Shown in pieces: positions 54,441 through 64,000 of a DNA stretch of 64,000 bases. Position 1 is the first letter of the stretch; each line of letters starts with the position of its first letter. The stretch lies in assembly GCA_039090855.1 (NCBI GenBank), contig CM077010.1, forward strand, positions 50,672,905 through 50,736,904, written 5' to 3'. The stretch is from Macrothele yani (Eukaryota; Arthropoda; Arachnida; Araneae; Macrothelidae). The position numbers and the translations under genes were made by a program. The notes beneath the pieces are model-generated. The model did no database searches, was not told where the DNA came from, and was given only the letters and a program-made list of their open reading frames with translations.

Positions 54441-54575
54441 TAGAAATGAGTGACTGAATTCTCAGTATCATGACAACTTTCGCTGACAACATGATGTTTA
54501 CCTAAAATGTCTGTTACTTCTAAGTTAAGTTTTAGAATGCATATCTAAGATACGTAAGTACGGAATGTGTTTAGA
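54441..54575. other. Unassigned spacer
   Basis: Short AT-rich interval between the array and the mariner. Confidence 0.35.
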
Positions 54576-54689
54576 AAGCAATACCTCCATATTTATACAT
54601 AAGCCCAGTGGTAAGGTATCAAGTTGAAACAAAGCAAGAACAAAGCTCAGAATTTCTACTTTAATTCAAATATTTTATTTTTCTACACC

Positions 54690-55134
54690 GTCCTCCTCAC
54701 GCTACTTACAGGTAAGCCAACGTTTAACACATTTTTTTAACCAGTCTCCCTAAAAATCTTCAGGTTGTTCTTGAAACCATTTCCTTGCAGCGGCTTGAAC
54801 ATTTTCGTCACAGGTCAGCTGAATTCCGTTTCCTTTCAGATGTCACTCGAGAACAGAAATCAACCAGAAGTAGAGCGGCGCCATATCTGGGATGTAGGTA
54901 CAATGTTCAAGAACTTCAAATTCGATTTTCTGCATGACCTCCAAAGTGAAATCACTGAAGGCGGGTATGGCGTTGTCGTTATGCAGAATCCTTAGATTAT
55001 TTTTCCCGATGCACGCGGTTTATTCTTTGCTTTAACTTTTTTAAAGCATACACGTAGCTCTCAGAGTTGATAGTCGTACCTTTGACCATGTAGGGCCTAC
55101 TCCTGATGAATAATGCCTCTGTAATCCTAGAACA
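54690..55134 (-). pseudogene. mariner transposase, C-terminal third
   Basis: Reads ITEALFIRSRPYMVKGTTINSE, then YVYALKKLKQRINRVHRE. After a shift come HNDNAIPAFS (DNA block, second Asp), YIPDMAPLYFW (the YSPDLAPxDxxLF block; the third catalytic Asp reads Tyr) and VQAAARKWFQEQPEDF at the end. Frame breaks are present. It continues the fragment at 58512. Confidence 0.8.
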
Positions 55135-55387
55135 CACACTGATAAAAAAAGTTTTGTTGAGCTGTTTTGTCGATTTATTTTGTTGCTTTAGCCAAACGCC
55201 ATAGCAATTGTTTTGTTGCCAACACAAAATTATTTCGTTGACTATGTTTTGTTTATTCAACTATACGGAGGTGGCATCGACGTTACACCAAAGCGCACGT
55301 GATTACTAGCTACTCCATACGAGCACTACCGGACTAGCACTAACAAGAAGAATCTTGTTTTTCGCTTATGATATTTCGTTTTGAATT

Positions 55388-55457
55388 ATGGCTGACTGCG
55401 AAGTGAGTGCATTGTTAGAAGACTGGGAGCTGTCAACTCTGAGAGAGACTTTCAGAG
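55388..55457 (+). CDS. Candidate first exon (SAM-like start) of the CACTR element
   Basis: ATG opens MADCEVSALLEDWELSTLRE, then TFR, followed exactly by a GT donor (gag|gtacga). The VxxLLEDWELxxLxxxF pattern resembles the first helix of SAM domains seen at the start of some arthropod transposon proteins. It lies 250 bp inside the left end. No second exon was found; the remainder may be deleted. Confidence 0.4.
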
Positions 55458-55534
55458 GTACGAATTTCTAATATATCTTAATAATTCTGACGTATTTTTA
55501 GGTTCGAGTTTATTGCGTGTTATGTTGGTTGGAT

Positions 55535-55603
55535 TCAGTGAATTTCAGTGGTTAACATACCCGGGCGTTTTCTGGGAGACGCGGGTTCGAGTCCCGCTCC
55601 AGG
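55535..55603 (+). other. tRNA-like sequence
   Basis: Perfect T-arm (gcggg ttcgagt cccgc), B box GGTTCGAGTCC, an anticodon-stem-like CCCGG…CTGGG with 7-nt loop, A-box-like 'tcagtggttaacata' and 3' acceptor strand TCCAGGA. No matching 5' acceptor strand (TCCTGGA) is seen, so it is a truncated tRNA pseudogene or SINE head rather than a working tRNA. Confidence 0.5.
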
Positions 55604-55649
55604 ACGATGAAAAGTTTCAAGTTTTCGGATATTATCTGACTTACCATCT

Positions 55650-56424
55650 TTGTCACATTTACGCCAAAAATCGGATTGTCATCTTAAAAATTTGTATTAT
55701 ATGGCGTAATCCCGTATTTCTTTCATGATTTAGTGATAATTTGGCCTGACTTTGTTGACTCATAATTACAATGAACACGATAGAATTTCGCATCTTATTA
55801 GATTCACGTATTAAATTTAAACCCAGATTTCTGATAAAGCAATAATACATTTCTTATGACGTCTTGCGGTTCCTGATCGCAAATAACAATTTGCACATGA
55901 GGTAATGATAAGAGTTGCAATTTATGTATAGAGCTTAATTTCACGTATGTGCACAAACCATGCATGGTATTTTAAAATTCGTGCGGTAACCAAAGCTTTC
56001 ATGGTGATAGTACCCTGGAATATATAGAACGTAAAAAAAAATATTACGATTTTTTTTTTTTTGTCTAACCAAAAATGTCAATAATTTGTTTCATCAAAAA
56101 ACTACGGAAATCATTTAAAAAGAAATCGGATTTATAAACATGTTACACGCGCATCAAAATAGTGTCAATACATCGTTATGTCAACTATAAATCGTCCGTG
56201 AACATTCCAGTAGATAATAAATCGACCTTCAAATGCTGAGTTCGCAGATAAGAATTTACTCCTAAGAACAGGTATAGCCGAGTAATTGGCAAGCATAGTT
56301 CCTAAACTAAAGGTCGCATGCTCTGAAAAAACTTCCTTCTGACGTAACACCGTCCAATTTCAGTTACACACCACTAGAAAATAAATACAGAGAGGGAGAA
56401 AAGGCGGACACCTAGGGTAAAATA
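55650..56424. other. Non-coding interior of the CACTR element
   Basis: AT-rich, without recognised coding content. Confidence 0.4.
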
Positions 56425-57980
56425 CACTGGTGTGCAAAAATTAAAGACGAAGAGGATAAATTAGCATAACAGCGGAACGAGCAGGCAGAACAGACCGAAA
56501 GACCAAATAGACTTGGGTCCGGCACGGTAGGGAATGCGCATATATATGCAGCATGACGTAGGGGGGGGAGTGTCGGAAGGGTATAAAGCACACGGGCGCG
56601 GTATACGCTCAGCAATTCGGTGAAAGCTATTGCACAGTGTACATCGGTTTGAACGACGTCGAGTTGCTGCCACCGTGTGATATGGCCAACACGCAATCCA
56701 GTAGATGACATCTGGATGACTTTACCAGAGGTCGCGTCATTTGGAAATTGGAAGAAGGTCGAAGTGTGACTAGTGTGGCCGAGGAGTTCGGGATCGCTCA
56801 CAGCATCGTTTCACGAGCTTGGAGAGCATTTCAAACGACAGGAACAGCTGTCCCAGAGTTTAGCAGTGGTCGTCTACGAGCAACCACGGCGGCGGACGAC
56901 CGGTATATTGTCCTACAGGCGAGAAGAGACAGACGGTAGACAGCGGGAGAAATCGCAAGGCACATGCAACAGACAACTGGACGTCCATTATTGCGTTTTA
57001 CCGTGGCCAGGAGGCTGCACGAAGGTGGTCTATTTGCACGACGACCAGTACGATGTGTGCCATTAACGCCTGCTCATCGGAGACGGCGTTTTCTGTGGTG
57101 CCAGGAACACAAGAACTGGACACATCAGCAATGGGGTCGAGTTCTCTTTACGGATGGGAACCGATTTAGTCTGACGAGTGATTATGGACGTATACACATC
57201 TGGAGAGAGCAAGGAACACGCAATCACACCTCCAACATCATCGAAAGGGACCGGTTTGGAGGGGCGGAGTTCTCGTTTGGGGCGGTATCATGCTTGGTAG
57301 CCGTACTGACCTCCACATCTTCCAAGAAGGTTCAGTCACTGGTGTCCGCTATTGTACCGAGGTTCTGCTGCTTCACGTGCGTCTGTTTAGAGGTGCTGTG
57401 GATCTTGAGTTCCTCTTCATGGATGACAACACTACACCTCATCGTACAGTGGCTGTCGTAGAGCTGTTGGAGAGTGAAGATATTCAATGCATGGATTGGC
57501 TCGCAAAATCCCCGGACTTAAATCCAATCGAACACGTGTGGGACCTTCTCGGGAGACGCTTGGTAGCACGTCACCAGCCGCCAGCAACGATTCCGCTGCT
57601 GCGATTGGCGCTACAAGAGAAATGGGCAGCGATGCCTCAACAGCTTCTTGAAAACCTCGTCCTCAGCATGGACAGACGTTGTAAATCCTGCAACGCAGTC
57701 AGGGGTGACCATATCCTCTACTAAAGACTGGATTTTACTTGGAAGCCGCCTGTCACATGGACGTTTTTGTCTTTCTGTCTTCTGTCCAGTTTTGCTAGAA
57801 GCTACATTTTCAATAAAGTGCCTTTGTATTCTTTGGATTCCTTGTTTGGATGGTTTTGCTCACTTGTCCCATATTCTTACATCTTGGGTATCTTACGGTA
57901 TGATTTGAGTCGATGTGGAGCACTTCTCCACGACGTTACATTCGAAAAACCGTCTCGTCCTTAATTTTTGCACGCCAGTG
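56425..57980 (+). mobile_element. Tc1-like transposon, family 4 (CACTGGTGTGCAAAA type)
   Basis: Left TIR CACTGGTGTGCAAAAATTAA; right 'ttaatttttgcacgccagtg'. TA at 56423-56424 and 57981-57982. 1556 bp with a plus-strand transposase. Confidence 0.92.
56683..57724 (+). pseudogene. Tc1 (DD34E) transposase, family 4, near-complete
   Basis: Start MANTQSS, a stop, then DDFTRGRVIWKLEEGRSVTS, HTH VAEEFGIAHSIVSRAWRAF, a stop after ARRDRR, and HMQQTTGRPLL. LCQEH-like WCQEHKNWTHQQWGRVLFTDGNRF holds the first Asp (usual TDESRF, here TDGNRF). A frameshift near 57290 moves to MLGSRTDLHIFQ…FMDDNTTPHRT (second Asp) and [22 protein letters not shown] (catalytic Glu), ending SMDRRCKSCNAVRGDHILY. The catalytic triad is present; about three lesions remain. 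Confidence 0.9.
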
Positions 57981-57984
57981 TACT

Positions 57985-58508
57985 ACACCGGCAAAGTGTT
58001 ACCATCGGGAAAAAAGTTTAGGGACAAAGTGGCCCAGCTACATAATTCTAAATTATTACTGTGTCACGATAACAATATGTTTGGTTGCAGCAACAAAGCG
58101 GTTTATCACGATAACAATACATGTTGTTAGATCAAACAAATTTCCAAAAATCGACCTTGGCGTTTTGTTAAATGAACAAACTTTTTATCACGATAACAAT
58201 AGATTTTGTAGAATCAACAGTAATTTTTAGCAAAATACATTTGTAAATTCAACAGACATTTTTGTTGACTACATATCGACAAAATTAATTTTCAGCAAAA
58301 TACAATGATTTTCAGCAAAATACAATTGTAAATTCAACAAACATTTTTCTTGACTGCATATCGACAAAATTAATTTTCAGCAAAATACAATAATTTTCAG
58401 CAAAATACAATTGTAAATTCAACAAACATTTTTGTTGACAGCATATCGACAAAATATTTGGTTGATTCAAGAATTTTTATGCTGAATCAACAAAATGTTT
58501 TTCTTAGT
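57985..58508 (+). repeat. Subterminal repeats of the CACTR element
   Basis: 'tatcacgataacaata' occurs near 58065, 58105 and 58187. 'aattttcagcaaaatacaat' with 'gtaaattcaacaaacatttt' and 'atcgacaaaa' recurs from 58240 to 58470. Subterminal short repeats are common binding sites for CACTA- and Chapaev-type transposases. Confidence 0.7.
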
Positions 58509-58511
58509 GCA

Positions 58512-58762
58512 GTACTTACCGGCAGAAATTTGAGTTTTAAATATTTTTGCTCGAGGAAAAGATGGGTGTCGGTATTCCAGTGAAAGATTGTTTGTTCCTG
58601 GGCCATAAGGGTGAACCCAACTCTCATCACCAGTCATGATGCTTCAGAGAAAATCATTTCCGTATTGTTCATGGCGAGCAAGCAGCCTTCGACAAGTCTT
58701 GATATCTTCATTTCAGTCGTTAGGTGACGCGATACCCAAAGAGCAGACATTTTGTTGTATGC
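58512..58762 (-). pseudogene. mariner transposase, middle fragment
   Basis: Reads SALWVSRHLTTEM (usual ARWVPRxLT), then CRRLLARHEQYGNDFLWSIM, MTGDESWVHPYGPGTNN (first catalytic Asp, TGDESWVH) and LEYRHPSF. The frame shifts between blocks. It is bounded by the two insertions. Confidence 0.82.
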
Positions 58763-58766
58763 TTAA

Positions 58767-59513
58767 GGTATCCCACTATGTTGGGGGCATTTTTTTGAAA
58801 AAATGCGAGAATATGCAATTTTTTTAAAGAAGGCTAACACACACAAACACATAAACGTTGAAAAAAATTATATCGTTATAAATTTTCAAGAAGTTGAGAA
58901 ATTTGTAAAAGAATTTAAGGAAACAGATCGTTTACGGTAAACGCTCTATATAAAAACGTTACAGATATATGATGGCATTTTTTTGCGTCAGTATATGCGC
59001 ATGACTATTATCTATGACGTCAACTAAAAGGTAAGTGATGTTCCTAAACACTGCTGAGATACACTCATTCCTAAATGCATTAGTGTGAATTTTAGACAAA
59101 TATCTTCACTATGTTGAATGTAAATACTTATAACACCACGAGATGTTGATAGGTGGTTTGTGGAATAAAACTGACAAACAGCAAAACATTTAGTTCATTG
59201 CATGCACAACATTCTAAGAAAGATGTACACCAAGTTTCATCAATTTATTTACATACCTTTTGCAGTTATCAGGTTTTCCATAAAGAGTTCGGGACAAAAA
59301 TCTCATCCTGCACAAAACGCGTTTCAAGTGTCACTTCCCGTTCGTTTGACACCCGGATTTAGATATTCCGATTGCTATAACTCTGTATCTATTTATCGTA
59401 GACAAGAAACAAAGGCAGTTTTGGAATCCTAAAGAATGGGGCTTTAAAATGAACGCAGTTTTACAAAATGAGAAATTTGTCCCAAAACGACGTTTTCAAC
59501 GTAGTATGATACC
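58767..59513. mobile_element. TTAA-flanked MITE (piggyBac-type TSD)
   Basis: The ends GGTATCCCACTATGTTG and CAACGTAGTATGATACC are inverted repeats flanked by TTAA at 58763-58766 and 59514-59517. 747 bp, no transposase. It interrupts the mariner frame between SLDSVNDIV and SALWVSRHL. TTAA target duplication is the hallmark of piggyBac elements, so this is probably a non-autonomous relative. Confidence 0.8.
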
Positions 59514-59517
59514 TTAA

Positions 59518-59850
59518 ACGTTAACAATATCATTGACACTATCTAAACTAACGTTCAGCTTACCTACTATAGTTCTGTGAATTATTCTTCGATTTTCCCT
59601 CATGAGCCCATCGACGTTTTGCCTGTTGAAATCGCAAGCTTGCGATTACGGGCCTCCCACTCCGCAGCTGATCCTTTAAGGCCAACATTTCTCCACTATC
59701 CTTTGATATTCTTACACAACAACGAACAGTGCTGATATCCAAAGTTCCAGAACAACAAAATGCCACTAACGTTGCGGGAATTTTTTTGGTACGTACATTT
59801 TCATTAGTGAAAAACTTTACAACTGATCGTTGTTTGGTACTCGTAGACAC
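59518..59850 (-). pseudogene. mariner transposase, N-terminal fragment
   Basis: Starts MSTSTKQRSVVKFFTNENVR, then TLDISTVRCCVRISKDSG and DQLRSGRPVIAS (the linker GRP motif). In another frame it reads DGLMRENRRIIHRTIVGKLN and SLDSVNDIV. This is the paired HTH DNA-binding half of a mariner transposase. It continues at 58762 after the TTAA element. Confidence 0.82.
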
Positions 59851-60018
59851 AGTTCATCCATTTTAAACACAATTAAATACGAACAATAGATATACATCTG
59901 ACCGGTTGCTAGGCAAAACGTCTTGCCCTAGACACTTACATGGAGGCATTATTTATTGACCACGCCTCGGATTACACACAGGTATGTGAGCTGTGTAATA
60001 CTTTTACATAGTTGTATA

Positions 60019-61230
60019 CACTGAGTGGCCACTTTATTATGACCACCCCATCAGTACTTCGTTGGGCTACCTTTTTCCTTTAATACTGCGTTGATTCTTC
60101 GTGGCATGGACTCCACGAGATGTTGATAGGTGGTTTGTGGAATCTGAGACCATGCTTGATGAAAAGCACTTTCCTTGAGTGTGAGATTGTGGGGTTGTGG
60201 ATCCAGCTGTCTGATGGTTTGTTCAACTTCATCCCACATATTCTCAATGGGGTTGAGATCTGGAGATTGTGGGGGCCACCTAAGCGAAGTAAACTTACCG
60301 GCATGTTCCTGAAACCAATCCTGTACAATACGAGTACTATGGCAGGACGCAATATCTTGTTGAAAGTAGCCATCGCCATTGAGATAAACCATCCACATGA
60401 CAGGATGCACTTGGTCCACAACGATGTTTAGATAGATGTGCCAGTCAGACGTTGATCAACAGGAATTGAGGGCCCAAAGCATGCCAGGAAAACACTCCCC
60501 AAACCATAAAGTTGCCTACACCAGCTTGAAGGGTTGTAGCAATGCATTTGGAATCCATGCTTTCGGCTTTCGTGCTGTTTCCACCAAATTTTCACTCGGC
60601 CATATGCATAGTGCAACTGAAAACGTGATTCACCGGACCACATAATTTGTTTCCAATTATCGACTGTCCAATCCTTGTGCTCCTGTGCGAACTGGAGACG
60701 TTTTCTCTTGTTAACTGCAGACAGCAAAGATGTTCGAACAGGCCTTCGGCTGCCATATCCCATCCGATGCAGTGTACGGCGAACAGTGCGTGCAGAGATC
60801 GTTTGAGGGGAGCCTTGATTCAGATGGTCTGTAATTTGCTGCACTGTTGCCCTTCTGATGTCTGTTACCAATCTGGATACTCTCCGTTCCGCCCGAGCAG
60901 TCACTAGTCGATGACGACCACACGTTGCACGTAGAGACCCAGTTTTTTGGCTGACAGTCCAGTCTTTAAACACTTTAACAACATTTCACGAATGCGGCGG
61001 TTTCGGTGATACTCGCTCCATGGCTCCGAGCTCCTATAGTCATCCAACGCTGAAAGTCAATCAAATCGCATTTTGTACCCATCTCGTCAACCAAAAATCC
61101 CTTCTACTACTGTCGCAAGCACTAAGCTTTCCCTTTTTATACTAGCCTCGCCCTCTGGCGGCAACAGCGTGCAGCCATAGCTCATTTTCTTACAACTGTC
61201 AGGTGGTCATAATAAAGTAGCCACTCAGTG
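60019..61230 (-). mobile_element. Tc1-like transposon, family 5 (CACTGAGTGGCCACTTTATTA type)
   Basis: Left end CACTGAGTGGCCACTTTATT + atgaccacc; right end 'ggtggtcataataaagtagc' + 'cactcagtg'. TA (or TATA) on both sides. 1212 bp. This TIR type is widespread among animal Tc1 elements. Confidence 0.93.
60051..61082 (-). pseudogene. Tc1 transposase (family 5), catalytic Asp mutated
   Basis: Start near 61082 with MGTKCDLIDFQR, broken after FVKCC. Then 60973-60428: DWTVSQKTGS, RHRLVTARAERRVSRLV, RTVRRTLHRMGYGSRRPVR and WTVDNWKQIMWSGESRFQL, where the usual WSDESRF reads WSGESRF, so the first catalytic Asp is lost. A frameshift near 60425 leads to 60419-60051: GYFQQDIASCHST (second Asp), [15 protein letters not shown] (Glu) and the terminal NAVLKEKGSPTKY. 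Two lesions plus the active-site change. Confidence 0.92.
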
Positions 61231-61391
61231 TATAAAAAAATGTATGTAGTTTTTAAATGACGGGAGGGTGCAGTATGATCATCAGACATAAATTTTTCGT
61301 CTCCCAGTAGATCACAGTTCGATTCATAGTGTATGGTTTTCGTAAAATAAGAAGATTGCGTTTGGACTAACGTACTTACCTAAGAGCTGAC

Positions 61392-61580
61392 GCACATGTC
61401 AAGGCGGCGAAGTTGCAGCGACAAACTTGGTCGGTGTAGCTTAATTGAGAGAGCATTCGGCTGCGGAGCTAAAGAATGTAGTTTCGAGAACGCTACCAGA
61501 AAATTTGGATTTTACATTGGCGCCCTAACGGAAAAAGTGAATCTGCTTCTGTTCGGCTCTTCGAAAAATATCTGATGTTT
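61392..61580 (+). mobile_element. Second TRIM-like terminus with tRNA-like core and PBS
   Basis: Partly alignable with the LTR at 29724: 'gacgcacatgtcaaggcggc' (cf. gacgcacacgacataaaggca), then a tRNA-like core (GTGTAGCTTAATTGAGAGAGC; B-box-like AGTTTCGAGAACGCTACCA), then about 17 bp and TGGCGCCCTAAC (61518-61529), a PBS-like sequence in the same place. The internal part shares 'cttcgaaaaata' with the 29724 element. No second LTR is seen. It is a diverged, truncated relative. Confidence 0.55.
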
Positions 61581-61772
61581 CAAAACTGGTATGTGATCAA
61601 AGCTGGAAATTTTCGGGATTAATTTATACCCAAGATTTAAACACTTTCGTTAGCCAAGCTCATTAATGTTTCCGAATGGAAGTAACAAAACTACGTCATT
61701 ACTTACACCAATATGAGATAACCCTTACCATTATTTTCGCTTTCAGGCTACATACCAAAAGACAAAAATGCG

Positions 61773-63058
61773 TGGGCTGTACCGAAAGTAATACAAAAGT
61801 GGGTATAATATTTTTATTAACTGACAGAGGTCGTTCAAACTGCATATGTTGGTAGAGTAACACTTCCTCTATAGCTACCTTTCTTCTTCATTGCAAGTAA
61901 ATAATGGATTCCAAGCAGAAGCGACGTGTCATCACTGAGTTCTTGACGAAGGAAGGGTGCAGGCTGTCCGACATCAACAGAAAGTTACAGAATGTTAACG
62001 GAGGTGACAGCATTGACAAGAGCAATGTGCACAGATGGATGAAGATGTTTAAAGAAGGGTAAACCAACATCAGCATTGAAGACAAACCACGCAGTGGGAG
62101 ACCATCATCTGCGACCACTGACACGAATCGTCAGCAAGTGGATGAATTGATTCGCGCGGAGAGACACAATCTGTGAGCTTGTGGCACATTGACTGTGGTC
62201 ACAATACCATAAAAAGATGGTAAAAGATTTAGGGTATCGGAAAGTGTGTGCAAAGTGGGTACCTTCCTCGGCAGTTGACACCCGATCTGTAGGAGAGAAG
62301 TGTGGAAGTCTGCTTTAATCTGCTGGAAGCGTTTGAAGCCAACGAAGACACGTTTTTTCCAATCTGGTGACAGGGGATGAAACATGAGTGTTACTTTACG
62401 GTCCAAAAACGATGAATCAATCCATGGAAGCGTCACACCTCTTCACCAAGGCCTAAGAAGTTCAAGAGCCAGTGATCAGCACAGAAAGTCGTGGTGACTG
62501 TTTTTTGTAATGACAGGAGTGTAATTCTCCTTGATTTTCTGGAACGTGGCTGTACCGTGACCAGCAAGCGATACATTGAGACACTCAAGAAGCTAAGAGA
62601 AGCCATAAGGAGGAAGATACCGAACAGGAATCTGAAAAGGATCGAATTCACCATGAAAATGCGAAGCCACACACATTTTTGCCAACAAATCAAGCGATCA
62701 GAAAGTTATGCTGGTCGGTGGTCCCACATCCACCGTGCCGCCCACTTCTGGCACCCTCCGACTTACACCTGTTCGGTCCAATGAAGGACAGTTTCCGGGG
62801 TTAACGATTTGATGACATAGACGAGGTAAAAGTGACTGTGAAAAAGCGGGTAAAACAGTCTTCATCTGATTTTTTTCAAAGAGAATTCGAGAGTTGGGTT
62901 CAACGATGGCGCAAATGCATCGCTAGTGATGGAGACTAAGTTTAGTAGACCTTTGTATAAAGAAGGAGTTACTCTACCAGCATGTGCCATTTGAACTACC
63001 TCTTTCAGTTAATAAAAAAGTTATGCCCACTTTTGTATTATTTTCGGTACAACCCTCA
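61773..63058 (+). mobile_element. mariner-like transposon with long (about 80-bp) TIRs
   Basis: The left end 'ggctgtaccgaaagtaatac' + 'aaaagtgggtataat' is mirrored at 63058-63010 ('attattttcggtacaaccct'). Similarity extends inward to about 61855 and 62970 (ggtagagtaacacttcct). Length 1.29 kb. TIRs longer than the usual 30 bp. Confidence 0.85.
61903..62940 (+). pseudogene. mariner-like transposase, heavily broken
   Basis: Open start MDSKQKRRVITEFLTKEGCR, then LSDINRKLQNVNGGD…SNVHRWMKMFKEG and a stop, followed by KPRSGRPSSAT (GRP linker). Further on VVTVFCNDRSVILLDFLERG, TSKRYIETLKKLREAIRRKI and a degraded HHENAKPHT/HLFG-type region in other frames. It matches the order of a mariner enzyme: paired HTH, GRP, VFxxxxGVxLxDFLexG, TxxxYxxTLxxLrxAI. 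The catalytic DD34D cannot be followed. Many stops. Confidence 0.75.
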
Positions 63059-63059
63059 T

Positions 63060-63765
63060 ATTACAGTGAGTCTGCTTAACTTAGATGATCTTCACTATGT
63101 CAAAGGAAGATATTAATATTAATGTAACTACATTAGTAGTTAGCTCCCTCAAGAGAACTTATCACATTAAGTTGCCAATTCGTGAGACTCTTCCTCATTA
63201 CCTTCACAGGTGCTGCTACCATTCTCGGTAAACTTTTAATTATGCCTGGCAGACATACATTGGTCTAAAGAAAATCAAAATTTTTACGTCCAAGAAATAA
63301 TACCTGATTTTAATATTTGCATTCACTTATAAACCATCAATAAATTATCTTTATTAAATTAATGCCTGTCAGACAATAAAGTATTAACACAGCAAAATGA
63401 ATCAGTAACTGAGCTTTTTACCCTACTTAGCATTCAGCCTAAGTCAATGCATATACTTTGCAACTCCTTGTTCTTCATTACTTTGACTTGGTAACTTTCT
63501 TATCTGAATTTCTGTTTATTCCTCCTTCGAAGGCAGTTGGACCAACGATGTCCTGTATTTTCGCATCATCCAGGCCTCGGTGGAGCTAGTATGCTGGAGA
63601 CCAAACCTTCTTGGAACCCAGTAATCAGGAGATGCTATAAAAATTATTGAAGTGTGTGCTTCAAAAGTTTGAATTTTCAATTCGTGATTCGTAATAAAAT
63701 TATTACCTAAAACGTGACAATTGATAACTTTCTGGGGCATTTCACTTTTGGAATTTCTCTCTTGA
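63060..63765. other. Unassigned spacer
   Basis: Two 'atgcctggcagacatac/atgcctgtcagacaata' motifs (63242, 63362) are short repeats. Nothing else is recognised. Confidence 0.35.
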
Positions 63766-63767
63766 GT

Positions 63768-64000
63768 GTTCAACGGTAGTCATTCAGAATACTGGAACTC
63801 AAAAGAGAATATCTAATGGCAGTCATTCAGAACACTGGGAGGGTTGGGACTCAGGAGAGTGTCTCCAACGGTAGTCATTTAGCATACTCGGAGTCCAGAG
63901 CAGCTGTTCCAACGGTAGTCATTTAGCATACTCGGAGTCCAGAGCAGCTGTTCCAACGGTAGTCATTCAGCATACTGGGACTTAAGAGTGTCTCCGATGG
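63768..64000 (+). repeat. Tandem array of about 44-54 bp units, runs off the window
   Basis: Units begin 'aacggtagtcattYagMatactSgga' near 63770, 63820, 63868, 63910 and 63955. Two central units (about 63868-63954) are nearly identical ('ggagtccagagcagctgttc'). Confidence 0.88.

Larger units (their letters stand above)
55137..58509 (+). mobile_element. CACTR-ended transposon (type unclear), carries a Tc1
   Basis: It starts CACTGATAAAAAAAGTTTTG and ends with the imperfect complement 'aacaaaatgtttttcttagtg'. Both ends continue with TTGTTGA-rich subterminal repeats, and three near-copies of 'aattttcagcaaaatacaat' fill 58270-58440. A dinucleotide CA flanks both ends (possible 2-bp TSD). It interrupts the mariner frame precisely. 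Without the Tc1 it is about 1.8 kb. CACTR ends suggest the CACTA or Chapaev groups; not proven. Confidence 0.6.
54577..59965 (-). mobile_element. mariner transposon split by two later insertions
   Basis: The coding pieces are collinear on the minus strand: the N-terminus at 59850-59518, the middle at 58762-58512 and the C-terminus at 55134-54690. The gaps are filled by a TTAA-flanked element (58767-59513) and a CACTR-ended element (55137-58509), the latter containing a Tc1 (56425-57980). Candidate ends share 'aatRcctccat' (about 54592 and, inverted, 59940). Without the inserts the element would be about 1.27 kb. Confidence 0.75.

Overview
This window is eukaryotic and almost certainly from a large, repeat-rich arthropod genome (insect or arachnid; I cannot narrow it). 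The evidence is the content: many Tc1/mariner transposons, RTE-clade LINEs whose ORF resembles the BovB/'craniofacial development protein 2-like' type, Helitron fragments, a tRNA-derived SINE, and AT-rich spacer. I find no convincing host protein-coding gene, no rRNA gene and no CRISPR array. The window reads as layered transposon sediment, and the insertion order can often be worked out from target-site duplications (TSDs) and split reading frames.

Layout: 0-2.3 kb, a minus-strand Helitron remnant broken by a solo LTR and preceded by a cluster of TGACGTCA sites. 2.5-5.4 kb, decayed mariner pieces and a 122-bp tandem array holding a second solo LTR. 5.7-8.1 kb, a Tc1 element abutting an IS3EU-like element with a KRBA2-type integrase tail. 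8.1-10.1 kb, tandem arrays and a SINE. 11-16 kb, a broken arthropod transposon ORF of unknown class, interrupted by a palindromic MITE and by RTE copy 1. 16-21.5 kb, a Helentron-like terminus, short arrays and two very old Tc1 elements. One of these has a 16-codon piece of its transposase expanded into about 11 tandem copies. 24.8-28.7 kb, a foldback repeat around the best gene in the window, an uninterrupted 986-codon RTE polyprotein. 29.7-30.3 kb, a miniature LTR retrotransposon (TRIM) with a tRNA-like sequence in each LTR. 31-38 kb, five Tc1/mariner elements. 38-51 kb, satellites, a Helitron helicase end split by a SINE, more Tc1, mariner and RTE pieces, hairpins and another solo LTR. 53.3-54.4 kb, a roughly 105-bp array. 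54.6-60 kb, a mariner split by two other elements, one of which contains a Tc1. 60-63 kb, another Tc1, a second TRIM-like terminus and another mariner. 63.8 kb to the end, a tandem array that runs out of the window.

Only RTE copy 2 looks coding-competent and could supply reverse transcriptase. By analogy with other RTE/SINE pairs it might mobilise non-autonomous elements, but the SINE here ends in poly(A) while the RTE ends in (TGA)n, so the pairing is not supported. The most novel-looking item is the TRIM family: short LTRs with a cloverleaf-capable tRNA-like core (A and B boxes), a PBS-like TGGCGCCCGAAC, a G-rich polypurine tract and 4-bp TSDs at solo copies.
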